In this document: piece after piece, positions 46,101 to 58,678 of the stretch | Position numbering within the stretch: the first letter of the stretch is position 1 | Layout: the number at the start of each line of letters is the position of its first letter | Assembly (NCBI RefSeq): GCF_030272615.1 | Contig: NC_081413.1 | Span: 610,228,709-610,292,708, forward strand | Length of the DNA stretch: 64,000 nucleotides | Source of the DNA: Cryptomeria japonica | Taxonomy: Eukaryota; Streptophyta; Pinopsida; Cupressales; Cupressaceae | Reading direction: 5' to 3' | Position numbers and translations under genes: made by a program | The notes under the pieces: model-generated | The model's input: only the letters and a program-made list of their open reading frames with translations | The model's database searches: none | Told to the model about the DNA's origin: nothing

Positions 46101-46847
46101 TCATTCACTATATCTTGAATGATATTTATATTCTTTTATTTAAATACTTTAAAGATTATTCACTATAAATACTTGAAAACAAGTAAGACAAAAATAATAA
46201 AGGAAACAAGAGTGGTCATTTAAAGTAATAATGTGAGAACATTATTAATTAAAAAATAGAACTAAAATAAGATCTTGAAATTAGTTATCAAACTGGATGT
46301 AATTCTGGATGTAATTGTACTATAATATTATAACAATTTAAATTAATGATTATAGAGAATAATTAATATATATTAATAAAATTTTAAAAATATTAATATT
46401 AAAATATATTTTGTATCATTTTGGAATATATTTTTAAAAATACTAATATTAAGATATGTTAATAAAACTTAAAAAAATATTAATACTAAAATATGCTTTA
46501 AACATAATGTTTTTGAGACTTTATGGTTTTCAAAATTTGAAATATGTTTGCATCATTTTGCAAGCACAAAACTCAAATTTGATGTGGCAATTTCCTTAAT
46601 ATTTAGGCTTGATATTTTTTTTAAAATGGTTTTAAATCTTATAACTTAAGTTAAATTTTACACTTTATCAATTTTAATATACTTTATTATATTTTTAGTA
46701 TTTTATTTGAATTATAGGTTTAATTTTTCAAATTTAAAGTATTTAATAACTTAATTGTATTTATGATTAATTTAATAATAATTTTTTTTTCTTAATATTC
46801 AATTTATTTCTCAATTAGTCTTATTGTTGTTTGTACTATCAATATTG
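46101..46847. other. AT-rich sequence flanking the 3' end of LINE-2
   Basis: No gene seen; very AT-rich, with TTAATATTAAAATATATT-like repeats at about 46,370-46,490. Confidence 0.4.
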
Positions 46848-47757
46848 TTTTTTTATCAGTAAAAGGCCAAAGCTAGAGAGATTTTATTAATTTAAAAAAA
46901 AGATAATTACACCTCCATTTAGTGTGGGCACCGGTAGGAAAGAATAGAGAGAAGAAAACCTCTAGTCTAGCCCAGATCCATTAATGGATTAGAAAACTAA
47001 TGCTACAGAAAGCTAATAATGAAGAACATGATACATGAATCCTTGGATAATTCACATCTAGGTTAATCTATATGAAAGAATACTTAAAGATCATCCAAGA
47101 TTTCCTATGCGCTGCGATTTGACCCTTCCTTGATAATGATGTCCTCGATCATGCTCCAAACATAGCTCTAACCTGAGTTCTTGTCTTCCCAGATTTAGAA
47201 CAGACCAGTCCACTATTCTACATAAGAACCTTATCACGCCTTTCAACCAAGATCATCGTTAGAATGTTTAAAATTATTGTTTTAAAAATTTGACAACAAC
47301 TTGAAACATAACAACACATATGATTATTAATGTCAACTTCCCTCTAGGGTATCGAGCCCTTAATCTTGCCGTGACAATACCTGCAAGAAACCTTTAGCCC
47401 TGCCATATAACATATTACTACAAAAAATGTTAGTCAATAAATAAAACCCCATCCATAATGCCACGCTTATACCAGAACAAATGCTAAAGGTCATTAGCTT
47501 ATAGAATTGAAAAGAATTAAGTTCAAATCCAAAGTACTGCCTACATCTTTATCACAATTTGTCGCCAGGAGGGTCTAAAAATCACCTAACTCTTTATAGA
47601 AATGCTAGTGGATATGAAAATCAAGAAGACTTGATCAGACAATAGCTTCTAAAAAGTCCACCAGTTTTAAAACACAAAAAAGATTCCATATATTAACTAA
47701 GCATCCATAAGTCTTTAATATAAGTTTAAAATAAGATGAAAGTTAGACAGAAAACCC
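46848..47757 (-). other. LINE-2 3' UTR, distal part
   Basis: Non-coding on the minus strand. It ends with AATAAAAT (46888-46881), GGCCTTTTACTGATAAAAAAA and the tail, a typical plant LINE 3' end. It was separated from the rest of LINE-2 by Copia-2. Confidence 0.7.
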
Positions 47758-48806
47758 TGTTGGTATTATGGATATGTTGCATTGGTTTTGTCATTGATTT
47801 CAACACTTATCAACACTTATCCTTCTTGGAGATCTTTGATTATGTTCACTGGCAAGTTCAGTGACTTATGCACAGTCACCGGTATTTGGTTCACCGGCAC
47901 TAAGGATGACTTGTTATCATATGGAAATCACTTGATTACTGCGAAGACATGGTTTGGACACCTGGTTTTGGTATTTTGGTTATTGGTCTAATCAGCCTAA
48001 CATATTTGTTGTTACCGGCAAATTGGTCTAGGTTATGGACTGGCATGCATTATCTATTCCAAATCAGCATGACACATTATGGAGATGATTTAATCAATTG
48101 GTATTGTTGTTGAGTTGACATGATGTATTGCATCTTGTCTTATTTTTAATTGATTTTATTGTAATATTCTTAGTGACCCGACCTACACATTTCTCCTTAG
48201 GTTTTGGTATATATGTAAGATCCCATTTGTGAGATTATGATATGGGATGTAATATGGTATGGTAAGGTTATGATATTTGGTATATGTGAATATAAGAAGA
48301 GCTACTCACGTAGACATCATTTGAAGATTCAAGGAAGGTTTGAAGGAGATTATCAGAGCTTAACTGGTACTGAATCCAACATAGAAGATGCTACTTTGAG
48401 TAGTACATTATCATTGGATTTAATCATCCAATTGTAGTTAGTGTGACTCCCATCTTGTGATTCAGCAGTGAGCTCTAGACAGTTGGCCTTTCTGCATGTG
48501 CAGACTCCATTTGTACACACATACTATCTGCAGTAGTATCATCTGATTGTGGGTAAGGTTTCCCACCATGGTTTTTCCCCTTACAGGGTTTCCATGTATA
48601 AATCTTTGTTTTATGTGTTGTGGATGTTGCTTCTCTTTCTGTTTCATGCATTAAGTTTCACTGGTATTGATATTAATTGTTAATCTGTTAACCAACATTA
48701 AGTTTGGTTTACCGGTATTAAGTATCAAGTTTGATTAAGTTACATTTGGATGAAATTATTTGACAACTGATTCACCCCCCCTCTCAGTTGCCTTCGAGTC
48801 CTAACA
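47758..48806 (+). repeat. Copia-2 5' LTR
   Basis: 1049 bp, from TGTTGGTATTATGG to CCTAACA. Highly similar to 53359-54425. TATA-like GGTATATATGTAAG near 48207. Confidence 0.92.
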
Positions 48807-48808
48807 AT

Positions 48809-48820
48809 TGGTATCAGAGC
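48809..48820 (+). other. Copia-2 primer-binding site
   Basis: TGGTATCAGAGC, the exact plant Copia PBS complementary to the 3' end of initiator tRNA-Met, begins three bases after the LTR. Confidence 0.93.
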
Positions 48821-48863
48821 CAAGTCCTCTTTTTGTAGAAGTTTAATAACTTGAGGAGATTCT

Positions 48864-50057
48864 TTGGCAACTAGCTATTTCAGGAAGGACAGTCCGAAAC
48901 TTGATGGAATGAACTATGGTATATGGAAGATCAGAATGGAGACACATTTGAATTGCATTGGAAAAGACATATGGGATGTTACACAAAATGGGTATGTTGG
49001 TCCTAGACTAGGTCAACCTAATCCACCTACATTGAGTAAGGATTAAGAGAATGATTGCAAAGCAAGAGAAGAACTTTTGAGCGCCTTGTCAGATCAACAA
49101 AGCATGGGATTATCAGACCGATCTACTGCTAAATCTATTTGGGATAAATTAGAGACATTGAATGAAGGAGATACCACTGTCAAAATTGTAAAACTGGAAT
49201 GCTTCTGGGCCAGGTATGAAAATTTGAAAATGGAAGAAGATGAAATAATTTTTTCTTTTATGGAAAGGGTTCATGAAATTGTTTTGGGTATACAATGTTG
49301 TGGAGGCTCCTTAAGTGAAGATGAAATTGTTTCTAAAGTTATAAGAGAATTGCCACCGACATACAAAATGAAAGTAACTGCTATTAATGAGTTGAGAACT
49401 ATGCCTAATATATCAGTATCTAGAGATACTGTGGTTGGAAAACTTTCAACATTTGAGCTTGAGGAATTTGGTCCTGTTGCTACAATTAAAATAGATTTAG
49501 CCTTCAAAGCATCATCATCTATAGCATCTTCATTATCAACTAATAAATCTGATTGGAAAGCACTTTATGCAAGAGAACTTGAAGACATCAGGAGGGAAAA
49601 TGAAGAACTGAAAGAACTTGAAGCACTATTTGTAAGGAAAATGCCTAAAGGTCCTATTGGAACTAAGTATGGAGGTAAAGAACCATTTAAATGTTTTAAC
49701 TACAATAAAGTTGGTCGTATGGCATCTAGATGTCCTGACAGACATGCAAGATTGAGAGAAGAAGCTAAAAGAATGTATAAGCCTAACCCTGAATATCAAA
49801 GATACAGATTTAAGGAGAATAGAAACAAATCATGTTACTATGCTGATGATTCTGATGAAGAATTGACAAACAATGGATGGGCTTTTGTTGCAATAACAAA
49901 AGATCAACTAACACCTACTATTCCACCGGTAGAACAGGCCCTGGCAGCTAAAATTGAAGAAAAGGATGAATGGATTATAAATTCCGGATGTTCACATCAT
50001 ATGACTGGTGATAAAAGTAAATTCTATCTTTTCAGGAATACAATGGAGGTCTATTAA
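48864..50057 (+). pseudogene. Copia-2 gag and protease
   Basis: Starts MATSYFRKDSPKLDGMNYGIWK (48864). One stop (TAA near 49045) is followed by an open frame from 49077 with KSIWDKLETLNEG, SEDEIVSKVIRELPPTY and a charged coiled-coil segment. The zinc knuckle reads CFNYNKVGRMASRC, so its second Cys is Tyr and its His is Arg. Protease reads WIINSGCSHHMTGDKSKF, and the catalytic Asp is Asn (AAT at 49980-49982). The frame ends at TAA 50055-50057 and shifts. Confidence 0.9.
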
Positions 50058-51300
50058 GATTTGGAGATGACAAAGCTTGTTTGATCAGAGGAAAAGGCAC
50101 TATATCTTTTGATGGTAAGCAAAATAATAACAATGTTTATTATGTTGAAGGTTTGAAGCATAATCTTTTGAGTGTTGGTCAATTAGTTCAAAAGGGATTT
50201 CAGCTACAAGTCAAGAATGGTAAATGAAAAATCATGAATAGAACTGGTTTGGAGATTGCAATTGGTAATTAGATTAGAAGTAATATCTTTCATTTGAATA
50301 ACAACGAAAATACATGCTTGATTGCACAAATTGATGAAAGTTGGTTATGGCATAAAAGACTCTATCATGTGAATTTTGATTGCATTGTAAAGATTATTTC
50401 ATCTAAGGCAGTAAGGGATTTACCTAAGATTGTAAAACCTCATAATCCGGTATGTAAGGAATGTCAAATGGGAAAGGAAGTTAGAACAAATCTCAAAAGT
50501 ATTTATGAGAAAACAAATGATGTTCTTGATTTAATTCATATTGACTTATGTGGTCTGGCAAGAACAAGAAGTCTATAGGGAGATAGATACTTTATACTAA
50601 TTATTGATGATTATTCTAGAGTGTGTTGGGTTACTTTTCTCAGGGAGAAATCAGAAGCTTTTGGGAAATTCAAATTATTCAAGGCACTTGTAGAGAATGA
50701 AATTGGTAAGAAAATCAAATGTTCGAGATCAGATCAATGAGGTGAATTTACATCTAAGGAGTTCAATAAATTTTGTGAAGTGAATGGGATTAGAAGACAA
50801 CTATCAACACCCCAGACACCTCAGCAAAATGGAGTTGTGGAAAGGAAGAACAAAACTATTCTAGATGTAGCTAGAAGCATGATATCAAAAGAAAATCTAC
50901 CTCATGTGTATTGGAGAGAAGCAGTGAATACAACAATTTACACTTTCAACACTGTTCACATCAAAGGTGAAACCGGTAAGACACCCTATGAATTATGGTT
51001 TGGTAATATTCTCACTCTTAAGTACTTCAGAATATTTGGAAGCAAATGTTACATTAGGAAAGATGAGTATATTGGTAAATTTGATCCTAGAAGTGATGAA
51101 GGAATATTTCTTGGTTATTCATCTAAGAGCAAAGCATATAGATGTTTTAATAAAAGATTGCAGAAAATCATTGAGAGTGCAAATGTGAAGATAGATGAAC
51201 ACTTTAGAAGAAATTCAAGGTCTATGGATTCTAAACCGACAATTGAAATAATCACAATTGAACCTATATAGAGTGCACTAGTACAGGATGTTGATCCAGT
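50058..51300 (+). pseudogene. Copia-2 pre-integrase and integrase
   Basis: Reads ESWLWHKRLYHVNFDCI and CKECQMGKEV (zinc-binding HHCC region). It then reads IHIDLCG, IIDDYSRVCWVTFL, a damaged DNGGEF block (DQ-stop-GEF near 50,735) and TPQQNGVVERKNKTILD from about 50,807. The C-terminal part has YELWFGNILTLKYFRIFGSKCY and GIFLGYSSKSKAYRCFN. A TAG at about 50576 falls where SLQGDRY is expected. Confidence 0.9.
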
Positions 51301-52220
51301 CACACCAACATCATCAGAGAATTCCACAGTGACTGATGAACAACAACAAGTGAACACACCTAGGTATGTAAGACTGAATCACTCTGAAAGCCAGATAATT
51401 GGGAATAAATATCAAGGAGTTATGACAAGAGGAAGACTGGCAAATTAAGAGGTATGTTTAATTTCTCAAATTGAACTAGCATCTATTATTGAGGCATGTG
51501 AAGATAAACATTGGATTAAAGCTATGGAAGATGAATTAGAACAAATTGAAAAGAACAATACATGGACATTAGTTCCCGGACTTAAAAATAAAAATGTAAT
51601 TGGAACTAAATGGGTATTCAGAAACAAACTTAATGAAGATGGTAAGGTAATTAGAAACAAAGAAAGATTAGTGTGTAAAGGCTACTCATAGAAAGAGGGA
51701 ATTGATTGCAATGAAACCTTTGCACTAGTAGCTAGAATTGAGGCAATCAGATTATTTCTTGCATTTGTAGCACACAAAAACTATAAAGTATATCAAATGG
51801 ATGTTAAATGTGCATTTCTAAATGGTGATCTCAAAGAAGAAGTTTACATTGAACAACCTGATGGATTTTCATTGACAAAAGATAAAGATATGGTTTGTAG
51901 ATTAAGAAAAGCTTCATATGGATTAAAGTAAGCTCCTAGAGCTGGATATGCTATATTAGACAAATATCTTTTGAAGCTTGGCCACACTAAAGGTAATGCT
52001 GACAACAACTTATATTTCAAAGTAAATAATGAAGACATCTTGGTTATTCAAGTTTTTGTTGATGATATCATTTTTGGAGGAGAAGATGGTTTGTGTAAAG
52101 AATTTTCTAATAAGATGCAGGAAGAATTTGAAATGTCTATGATTGGGGAGATAAAATTATTTTTAGGATTGTAGATTTCACAGATTGATAAATGTATATT
52201 CTTATGTCAATCAAAATAAT
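51301..52220 (+). pseudogene. Copia-2 reverse transcriptase
   Basis: [67 protein letters not shown](stop)APRAGY and IQVFVDDIIFGG. The catalytic FVDD is intact at 52055-52066. The stops at about 51689, 51931 and 52173 all replace expected Gln codons (YSQKEG, LKQAPR, LGLQI). Confidence 0.92.
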
Positions 52221-53008
52221 TGAAGGAATTACTGAAGAAATTTGGTATGGAAAACTCTAAACCGGTAAGTACTCCTATGACTACAACTGATAAACTATCA
52301 TTGAAGGATGATTCAACTCCTGTTAATCTGACAAGATACAAATCTATGATTGGAGGTTTATTATATTTGAAACAAACAAGACCTGATATAATGGATGCAG
52401 TGTGTATTGTTTCAAGATTTCAGAGTAATCCTAAAGAAAATCATGAATCAACAATGAAAAGGATTTTCCGGTATTTACAAGGCACAACAAATCTTGGTTT
52501 ATAGTATCCTAAAGATGAAATTTTTTATTTATGTGCATACACTGATGGTAATTGGGCAGGAGATGTAGATGATAGAAAGAGCACCACCGGTGGGACATTC
52601 TTTCTTAGTAGCAGATAGATTTCATGGTTGAGCAAGAAACAGAGTTGTACATCATTATCATCAATAGAATCAGAATATGTTGCAACAACAACTAATTGTA
52701 CTCAGGTATTATGGATTAAGAAAATGTTGAAGGACATAAAGGTAAAATGCAAAGAACCTATAATCATTTATTGTGATAACTCAACAGCAATTGATATATC
52801 TAATAATCTGGTATTTCACTCCAAAACTAAACATGTTTCAATCAAATATAATTTTTTTGAAAGAAAATGTTGAAGCAAAAGAAGTGAGATTGGTTTATGT
52901 GAATACTAAAGAGAAGATTGCAGATATCTTTACTAAGCTTTTGCCTAAGGAAACTCTTGAATATCTCAAAGAGCAGCTTGGGGTTATATCCTCACCAATA
53001 GAGACTTA
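52221..53008 (+). pseudogene. Copia-2 RNase H
   Basis: KELLKKFGMENSKPVSTPM, YKSMIGGLLYLKQTRPDIM, AYTDGNWAGDVDDRKSTTGG, SSIESEYVATTTN and YCDNSTAIDISNN, then a shift and YVNTKEKIADIFTKLLP. A TAG near 52503 stands where GLWYP is usual. Copia RNase H removes the RNA template. Confidence 0.9.
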
Positions 53009-53346
53009 GATAGTTGATGCTTGGCATCAAACTGACAGAATTTATAGAGAAACCTTTTTCCGGCTTTGATGGAGGAGAGCTACTTCTCAGGGGGAGTGGT
53101 TGGTATTTAATTGGTTCTATGAATTGGTTGTATCTAGTATTTATATTGCTTTGGCATTTGATGTCAAAGGGGGAGAGCTATCTATTTATCCTTTGGGAGA
53201 TTATTCATTGGGGAGAGTTCTTTACTCTTTGCATGTGTATTTTGATTCTTGGTATTGATCTATTCTGGAGATTATTGGTTTTTGGTTTTTGGCATTTCTG
53301 CTTTGGCACTTAGATGGTTTTTCCATCTTGTGTTGCCATCAATGCC

Positions 53347-53357
53347 AAAGGGGAAGA
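53347..53357 (+). other. Copia-2 polypurine tract
   Basis: AAAGGGGAAGA lies one base before the 3' LTR. Confidence 0.88.
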
Positions 53358-53358
53358 T

Positions 53359-54425
53359 TGTTGGTATTATGGATATGTTGCATTGGTTTTGTCGTTGATG
53401 TCAACACTTATCAACACTTATCCTTCTGGAGATCTTTGATTATGTTCACCGGCAAGTTCAGTGACTTGTGCACAGTCACCAGTATTTGGTTCACCAATAG
53501 GTTATATTGTTATCTGGCACTAAGGGTGATTTGTTATCATCTGGAGATCACTTGATTATGTTGAAGACATGGTTTGGACACCTAGTTTTGGTATTTTTGT
53601 TATTGGTCTAATCGGCCTGACATATTTATTGTTACCGACAAATTGGTCTAGGTTATGGACCGACATGCGTTATCTATTCCAGATCAGCACGACACGTTAT
53701 GGAGATGATTTAATCAATTGGTATTGTTGTTGAGTCGACATGATGGATCGTATCTTGACTTATTTATAATTGATTTTATTATAATATTCTTAGTGACCCG
53801 ACCTACACATTTAGTCTTAGGTTTTGGTATATATGTAAGATCTAATTTGTGAGATTATGATATGGGATATAAATGGTATGGTAAGGCTGTGATATTCGGT
53901 ATATGCAAATATAAGTAGAGATACTCACGCAAACATCATTTGAAGATTCAAGGAAGTTTTGAAGGAGATTATCAGAGCTTAACTGGTATTGAATCTAGCA
54001 TAGAAGATGCTACTTTGAGTAGTACATTATCATTGGATTTAATCATCCAATTGTAGTTAGTGTGACTCCCATCTTGTGATTGAGCAGTGAGCTCTAGGCA
54101 GTTGGTCTTTCTGCATGTGCAGACTCCATTTATACACACATATAATCTATAGTAGTATCATCTGATTATGGTTAAGGTTTCCCACCGTAGTTTTTCCCCT
54201 TAGAGGGTTTCCACATACAAATCTCTATGTTATGTGTTGTGGATGTTATTTCTTTGTCTGTTTCATGCATTAAGTTTCACTGGTATTGATATTAACTATT
54301 AATCTATTAACCGACATTAAGTTTGGCTTACCGGTATTAAGTATCAAGTTTGATTAAGTTTTATTTGGATGAAATTATTTGACAACTGATTCACCCCCCC
54401 TCTTAGTTGCCTCCAGGTCCTAACA
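53359..54425 (+). repeat. Copia-2 3' LTR
   Basis: 1067 bp; differs from the 5' LTR by scattered substitutions and a small insertion (about 18 bp near 53,495-53,515). Ends CCTAACA. Confidence 0.92.
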
Positions 54426-54889
54426 AACTCGAGATAAATACCTAGCTACCAATCCAACTTTCAGAAAGACAAGGAACCATAAACGTGAAAAGGGCCCTCC
54501 TACGGTTGAAGCCTCATCCTTTCCTTCCCTACCTATGAGGGTCCATGGTTCTCGAGCTGTCTGGCTTTACTGAAGAGGGGGAGGTAGGAGAGGGAGGAAT
54601 TGGCACCTCATCCGAGATCACTATAATGTTATCAGCTTCGAGATATTTAATAAACCATTTGTCATGCAGAGGCTTTCTAACTTGCAAGAGCCATAAAAGA
54701 AAGAAGAAATCCCTTCTCCTAATTGGGCTATAAGCTTCAAAATCCTAAGGATGCTCTATAGCCAGAATGGGGAATCGTAGCACTAGATTATTCATCCTGA
54801 CAAGGATATCGTAATCACGAGGCTTTGGAACTATGAGCTCTTCATCAATGTTGCCCACCACCCTCTCTAACTTTCCATGCTTAAAACAT
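54426..54889 (-). other. LINE-2 3' region, proximal part
   Basis: Sequence between the last recognisable ORF2 codon and the Copia-2 insertion. Short shadow frames only. Confidence 0.5.
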
Positions 54890-55816
54890 TCATAAGATGG
54901 AGTGAGGAAGGGCAGAGGACCATCCTAATTTATTGCACAACCATAGCCAACATTTAGATGCATAGCTGCAATTAAGAAGGATGTGATATGTATCTTCATC
55001 TGCCCCTTCACACAAAGGGTATCTACTAGGACCTTCTAAGCCCATCCTTTTAAACTTATATGTTGTGAGAATCTTTCCTTGGAGGGCCAGCCAAGAGAAG
55101 ACCCCAGCCTTAGGAAGACACCTCTTGTCCCAGCATAATGCTGAAGGGATCGAGGTGGTTGAAGAAAGCTCTTTCTTAAGGAGAGCATTATAACCATCTT
55201 TGGAGGAATATTCCCCTGATTTTGAACCATCCCAGATCAAAGAATCATGCCCTAAATTGAAAGTGACCATCCTATGCTCCAAAATATCCTAGAGCAGAGT
55301 TTTTTCATTAGCCGGTATATTAACCTGATCGAGGGATTTCTAAGACCAGCCCTTAGCTAATTCACTCTCTAAGGGTGAAATATAGTCCTTAACATACCTA
55401 CCCCAACTGGATATAAGCGTTGCTTTGAAAGACTCCAAATTAGCCTGATACTGAAGGACTGGAAACCCCCCCCAAGAGTTTGACCAGAAGAGGGCTTTAT
55501 CACCCTTACCCAGATTCCAAGTTAGTTTGTTTGAGATGATATTCATGCAATCCATCATAAAGTTCCAAATACGGGAGCCTCTCAGTGGAGAGGGATCTCT
55601 GAAGAGGCTTAAATGGTCTCTACCTTGAAGATACTTGTGAAAGAGGATTTGAGCCCATTTTAGATGAGAAGACTTAAACATTTTCCATACTAATTTAGCT
55701 CCTAATGCCCTGCTTTGAACTTTAATATCCTTAAGCCCCAAACCCCCTGCAGACTTGGGCCTACATATCTTGTCCCAGGCCAATAGGGAGATACATTTCT
55801 TAGCTTTCGTCCCTTG
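54890..55816 (-). pseudogene. LINE-2 ORF2, post-RT and zf-RVT-like region
   Basis: Reads LAWDKICRPKSAGGLGLKDI, RALGAKLVWKMFKSSHLKWA, GDKALFWSNSWGG, then LCWDKRCLPKAGVFSWLAL and YPLCEGADEDTYHILLNCSYA. These are the same blocks as 6420-7170 in LINE-1, better preserved. Stops include those near 55,340 and 55,285. No RNase H follows. Confidence 0.85.
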
Positions 55817-57262
55817 CTAGAAGAAGGATCTAAGATGTCTATTTAACGCTTCCTTAATAGACTGAGGTATGCTAAAACATGATAACTGATAGATCGAAAT
55901 GGCTACTAGAATCGATTTAACCAATGTAGCTTTGCCCGTAGAGGATAACCATCTACCTTTCTTACTTTTGATCTTATCAACTAATCCAGACCACAGATTA
56001 GAAGACCCCGAACCCTTATCCAAGGGTAGTCCAACATATTTACAAGGGAGGCTGCCTAGATTAAAATTTAGAATACTACATATGCTCGTTTGAACAATAG
56101 CTTGAGTATTAAAAAAGAAGACTACAGATTTAGCCGGATTAATTTCTTGACCAAAGGACTTAGAGTAAGAATCCAAGATAAGCTTGAATGCTTGGGCCTC
56201 ACTAAGATTGCTACATCCATAGAGCATAGTATCATATACAAATTGCTGATGTGTTATAGGATCTAGGTTACTAGTAATTCTAATCCCCGACAATAGACTA
56301 GCCTCCCTAGCTCTGGAGATTGATCTACCCAGTGCTTCAGCCATAAGAATAAAGAGAAAAGGAGAGAGGAGATCGCCCTGCCTCAAACCTCTAGAAGAGT
56401 TAAAAAAAACTTCTAGGGTACCATTAACCAAAATAGAGAATTTAGGCATAGATATACATTCAAAAATCAAGTTGATCCATGAAGCTGGAAAGCCAAAGGC
56501 TTCTAAGCATCTAAATAGAAATCTCCAGTTCACCTTATCATAAGCTTTTCTGATATCTAATTTTAGGAGCATACTAGGGATCCCATTTTTCTATACCGAG
56601 TGGATAGCTTCCTGAGCTATAATGAAACCATCATAAATGGATCTCCCAGGGACAAATCCTGTCTACTCCTCACTGATCAACAAGGGGAGGAGTTTTTGAA
56701 GCCTGTAAGCTAAAGTTTTGGAGAAAATTTTGTAAATCATATTGCAGAGGGATATAGGTCAGAACTCATCAAAACATTCTGATTTGTCATTTTTAGGGAT
56801 AAGGGCCAAAAAGGTGTTGTTGATTTTCTTGAGGATGTTGCCTGAGTTTCTCATCCCTTCTAGAGCTGTCATAACTTCCTCACTGAGAAAGGGCCAACAT
56901 ACTTGGAAGAAGCTAGTTGGAAAGCCATCCAACCTAGGGGATTTATCTGGGCTCATCTGCTTAAGAATAGCTTCAACTTTTGCTAGAGAAAATTTGGCAT
57001 TAAGAGCATCCGAATGTTCCTTATTCAAAAGCCTAGGGATACTCTTGATAGACATGTCCTAGGATGAGTTATGAGGACTCCAATCTGAGGTTAGGATAAG
57101 GGTAAAGAGATCAACAACCTCTTTCACAATGGTAATAGGATTAACCACCTCAGAGCCATTACTATCCTTAATTCTCGAGATATGGTTTCTGACTCTTCTC
57201 ATTCTTACACTATTGTGAAAAAAATTGGTATTCTTATCGCCCGCCTCCAACCAGGACTCTCT
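55817..57262 (-). pseudogene. LINE-2 ORF2, reverse transcriptase
   Basis: From the solo-LTR edge inward: WLEAGDKNTNFFHNSVRMRR, MSPDKSPRLDGFPTSFF, LALIPKND, TGFVPGRSIYDG, MLLKLDIRKAYDKVNW, SSRGLRQGDLLSPFLF and THQQFVYDTMLYG. The catalytic motif at 56242-56231 is FVYD in place of FADD, so the first Asp is lost. PCKYVGLPL follows. Several stops (near 57057 and 56573) confirm decay. Confidence 0.9.
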
Positions 57263-57282
57263 AGGTTTTTGTTTCTAGAAGA

Positions 57283-57287
57283 CTTCT
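57283..57287 (+). repeat. Target-site duplication of the solo LTR, left copy (CTTCT)
   Basis: Identical to 58674-58678. Confidence 0.85.
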
Positions 57288-58673
57288 TGATGCACTGCGA
57301 AATGGACAAGGTTAGCAAATGACAAACAACACAAGACAAAAGAAATCACTAGTGTTAGTTAATCAAAAACTAATCTAAACGGGCATATCAAAAGAGATAC
57401 TAAAATCATGCTAATATATCTAACAAATGAAACAAAGATAATAAGGCATCTCCAAATGCCTCTTAGCATGCTCTTAGCTCCTTCTCCCTTGCTCCTCTCC
57501 TCTCCAAGTTCCAAAATAGTGTAGCTCTCAGCAACTTTTTGCACTATGGATGCTTATGGAGGATTGAGATTTTAGTATTTTGCTCTATATGTAAAATGAA
57601 AAGCTAAAATACTAGATGCTATTAAAATGATTGATTTTTAACCAAAATAACAAGACTTTAGTTTGCTATGCTAAATGCACTCTAAAATGCCTATAGGTTA
57701 AATGCATACAAGTTTTCAGGATCTAGATTATGAAGAAATGGGCTGTATTTATAGGAAAAATGGAGCAATGGATGGTTGAGATTGAGCAATCTCAACAAGG
57801 GTCGGGATTGAATGATTTTCAATCCATGTGAGGGTTTTCAACCCAATCCCAGGATGACAAGTGTCAATGTGAGATAGGTTAAGAGGGGAGGGAATAAGCA
57901 TTAATTGCTTGATATGACCTTGGGAGTTAAAGTCAAGCTTAGTTGAATGAATAAACTCTTTATTCAAAGAATAAAGCTTTTATCCAATGGATAAACTCTT
58001 GTGCAAATGTAAAAAGGGATAAACATGGTCAAAGCAATAAATGTTTGGGGAGACAAGTTTGAAATAACCATAAATGGTTATGTAAGAGCCATAAATGGTC
58101 ATGTAAGAGCCATTAGTGGTCTTGGAAGACTTTGGGGGTTAATTTGTTGAACACACAAAGCATTAAATGCTTTTCAAAGACTTTTGAAGTCTTTGAGAAG
58201 CGACTCCATTTTGCTTAGGAATGTGACAATAATTAGGGGATGGATTAGGCTAATTAGGAAGGGGTTAGAAGAATCTAGAAGGAGATTTAGGAATGCAATT
58301 GGATTTGGTGGGTGAGGGAAAATAGGATTTTATTAAAATAAAATTTCATTTATTTCAATAAATGTGTGCAAGTTGTGTTTGTAGGAAAATGCAAGTGGGG
58401 GGGATAATGATTTAAATAAATGTTTTTATTTAATTTATTTAAAAGAGGAAAAGGGGATTTTAATTAAATAAATAGATTTTATTCATTTAATTGATTGTGA
58501 ATTTGGTTTAATGAATTAATTAAAATAAATTGAATAATTTATTTAATTAATAGGAGAATGTTTGGAGATGAATTAATTAAATATTTATTTAATTAACTGA
58601 TGGCTAGTGGATTTTTAATCAAATAAATAGTGAATATTTATTTAATTAAGCTGGACAGATTTGTGTGACTACA
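57288..58673 (+). mobile_element. Solo LTR (1386 bp) inserted in LINE-2 ORF2
   Basis: Begins TGATGCACTGCG and ends GTGTGACTACA, with CTTCT on both sides. LINE-2 coding sequence resumes on each side of it. Contains a GGGCTGTATTTATAGG TATA-like element near 57,742 and several TTAATTAAATAAATA blocks near the end. No PBS, PPT or genes are present, so it is the product of LTR-LTR recombination. The 3' terminus matches 39990-40243. Confidence 0.85.
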
Positions 58674-58678
58674 CTTCT
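58674..58678 (+). repeat. Target-site duplication of the solo LTR, right copy (CTTCT)
   Basis: Identical to 57283-57287; together they date the LTR as younger than LINE-2. Confidence 0.85.

Larger units (their letters stand above)
47758..54425 (+). mobile_element. Copia-2: complete Ty1-copia retrotransposon, inactivated
   Basis: 6668 bp with LTRs at 47758-48806 and 53359-54425, a perfect PBS, gag-pol in the usual Copia order (protease, integrase, RT, RNase H) and a PPT. The five flanking bases are AACCC on the left and AACTC on the right, a target duplication with one substitution. It lies inside the 3' UTR of LINE-2 and so is younger than that LINE. Confidence 0.92.

Noticed and set aside
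57288-58673. Read first as a host intron interrupting a LINE
   Set aside because: TG...CA ends, CTTCT duplications and an LTR-family match at 40,243 fit a solo LTR better.
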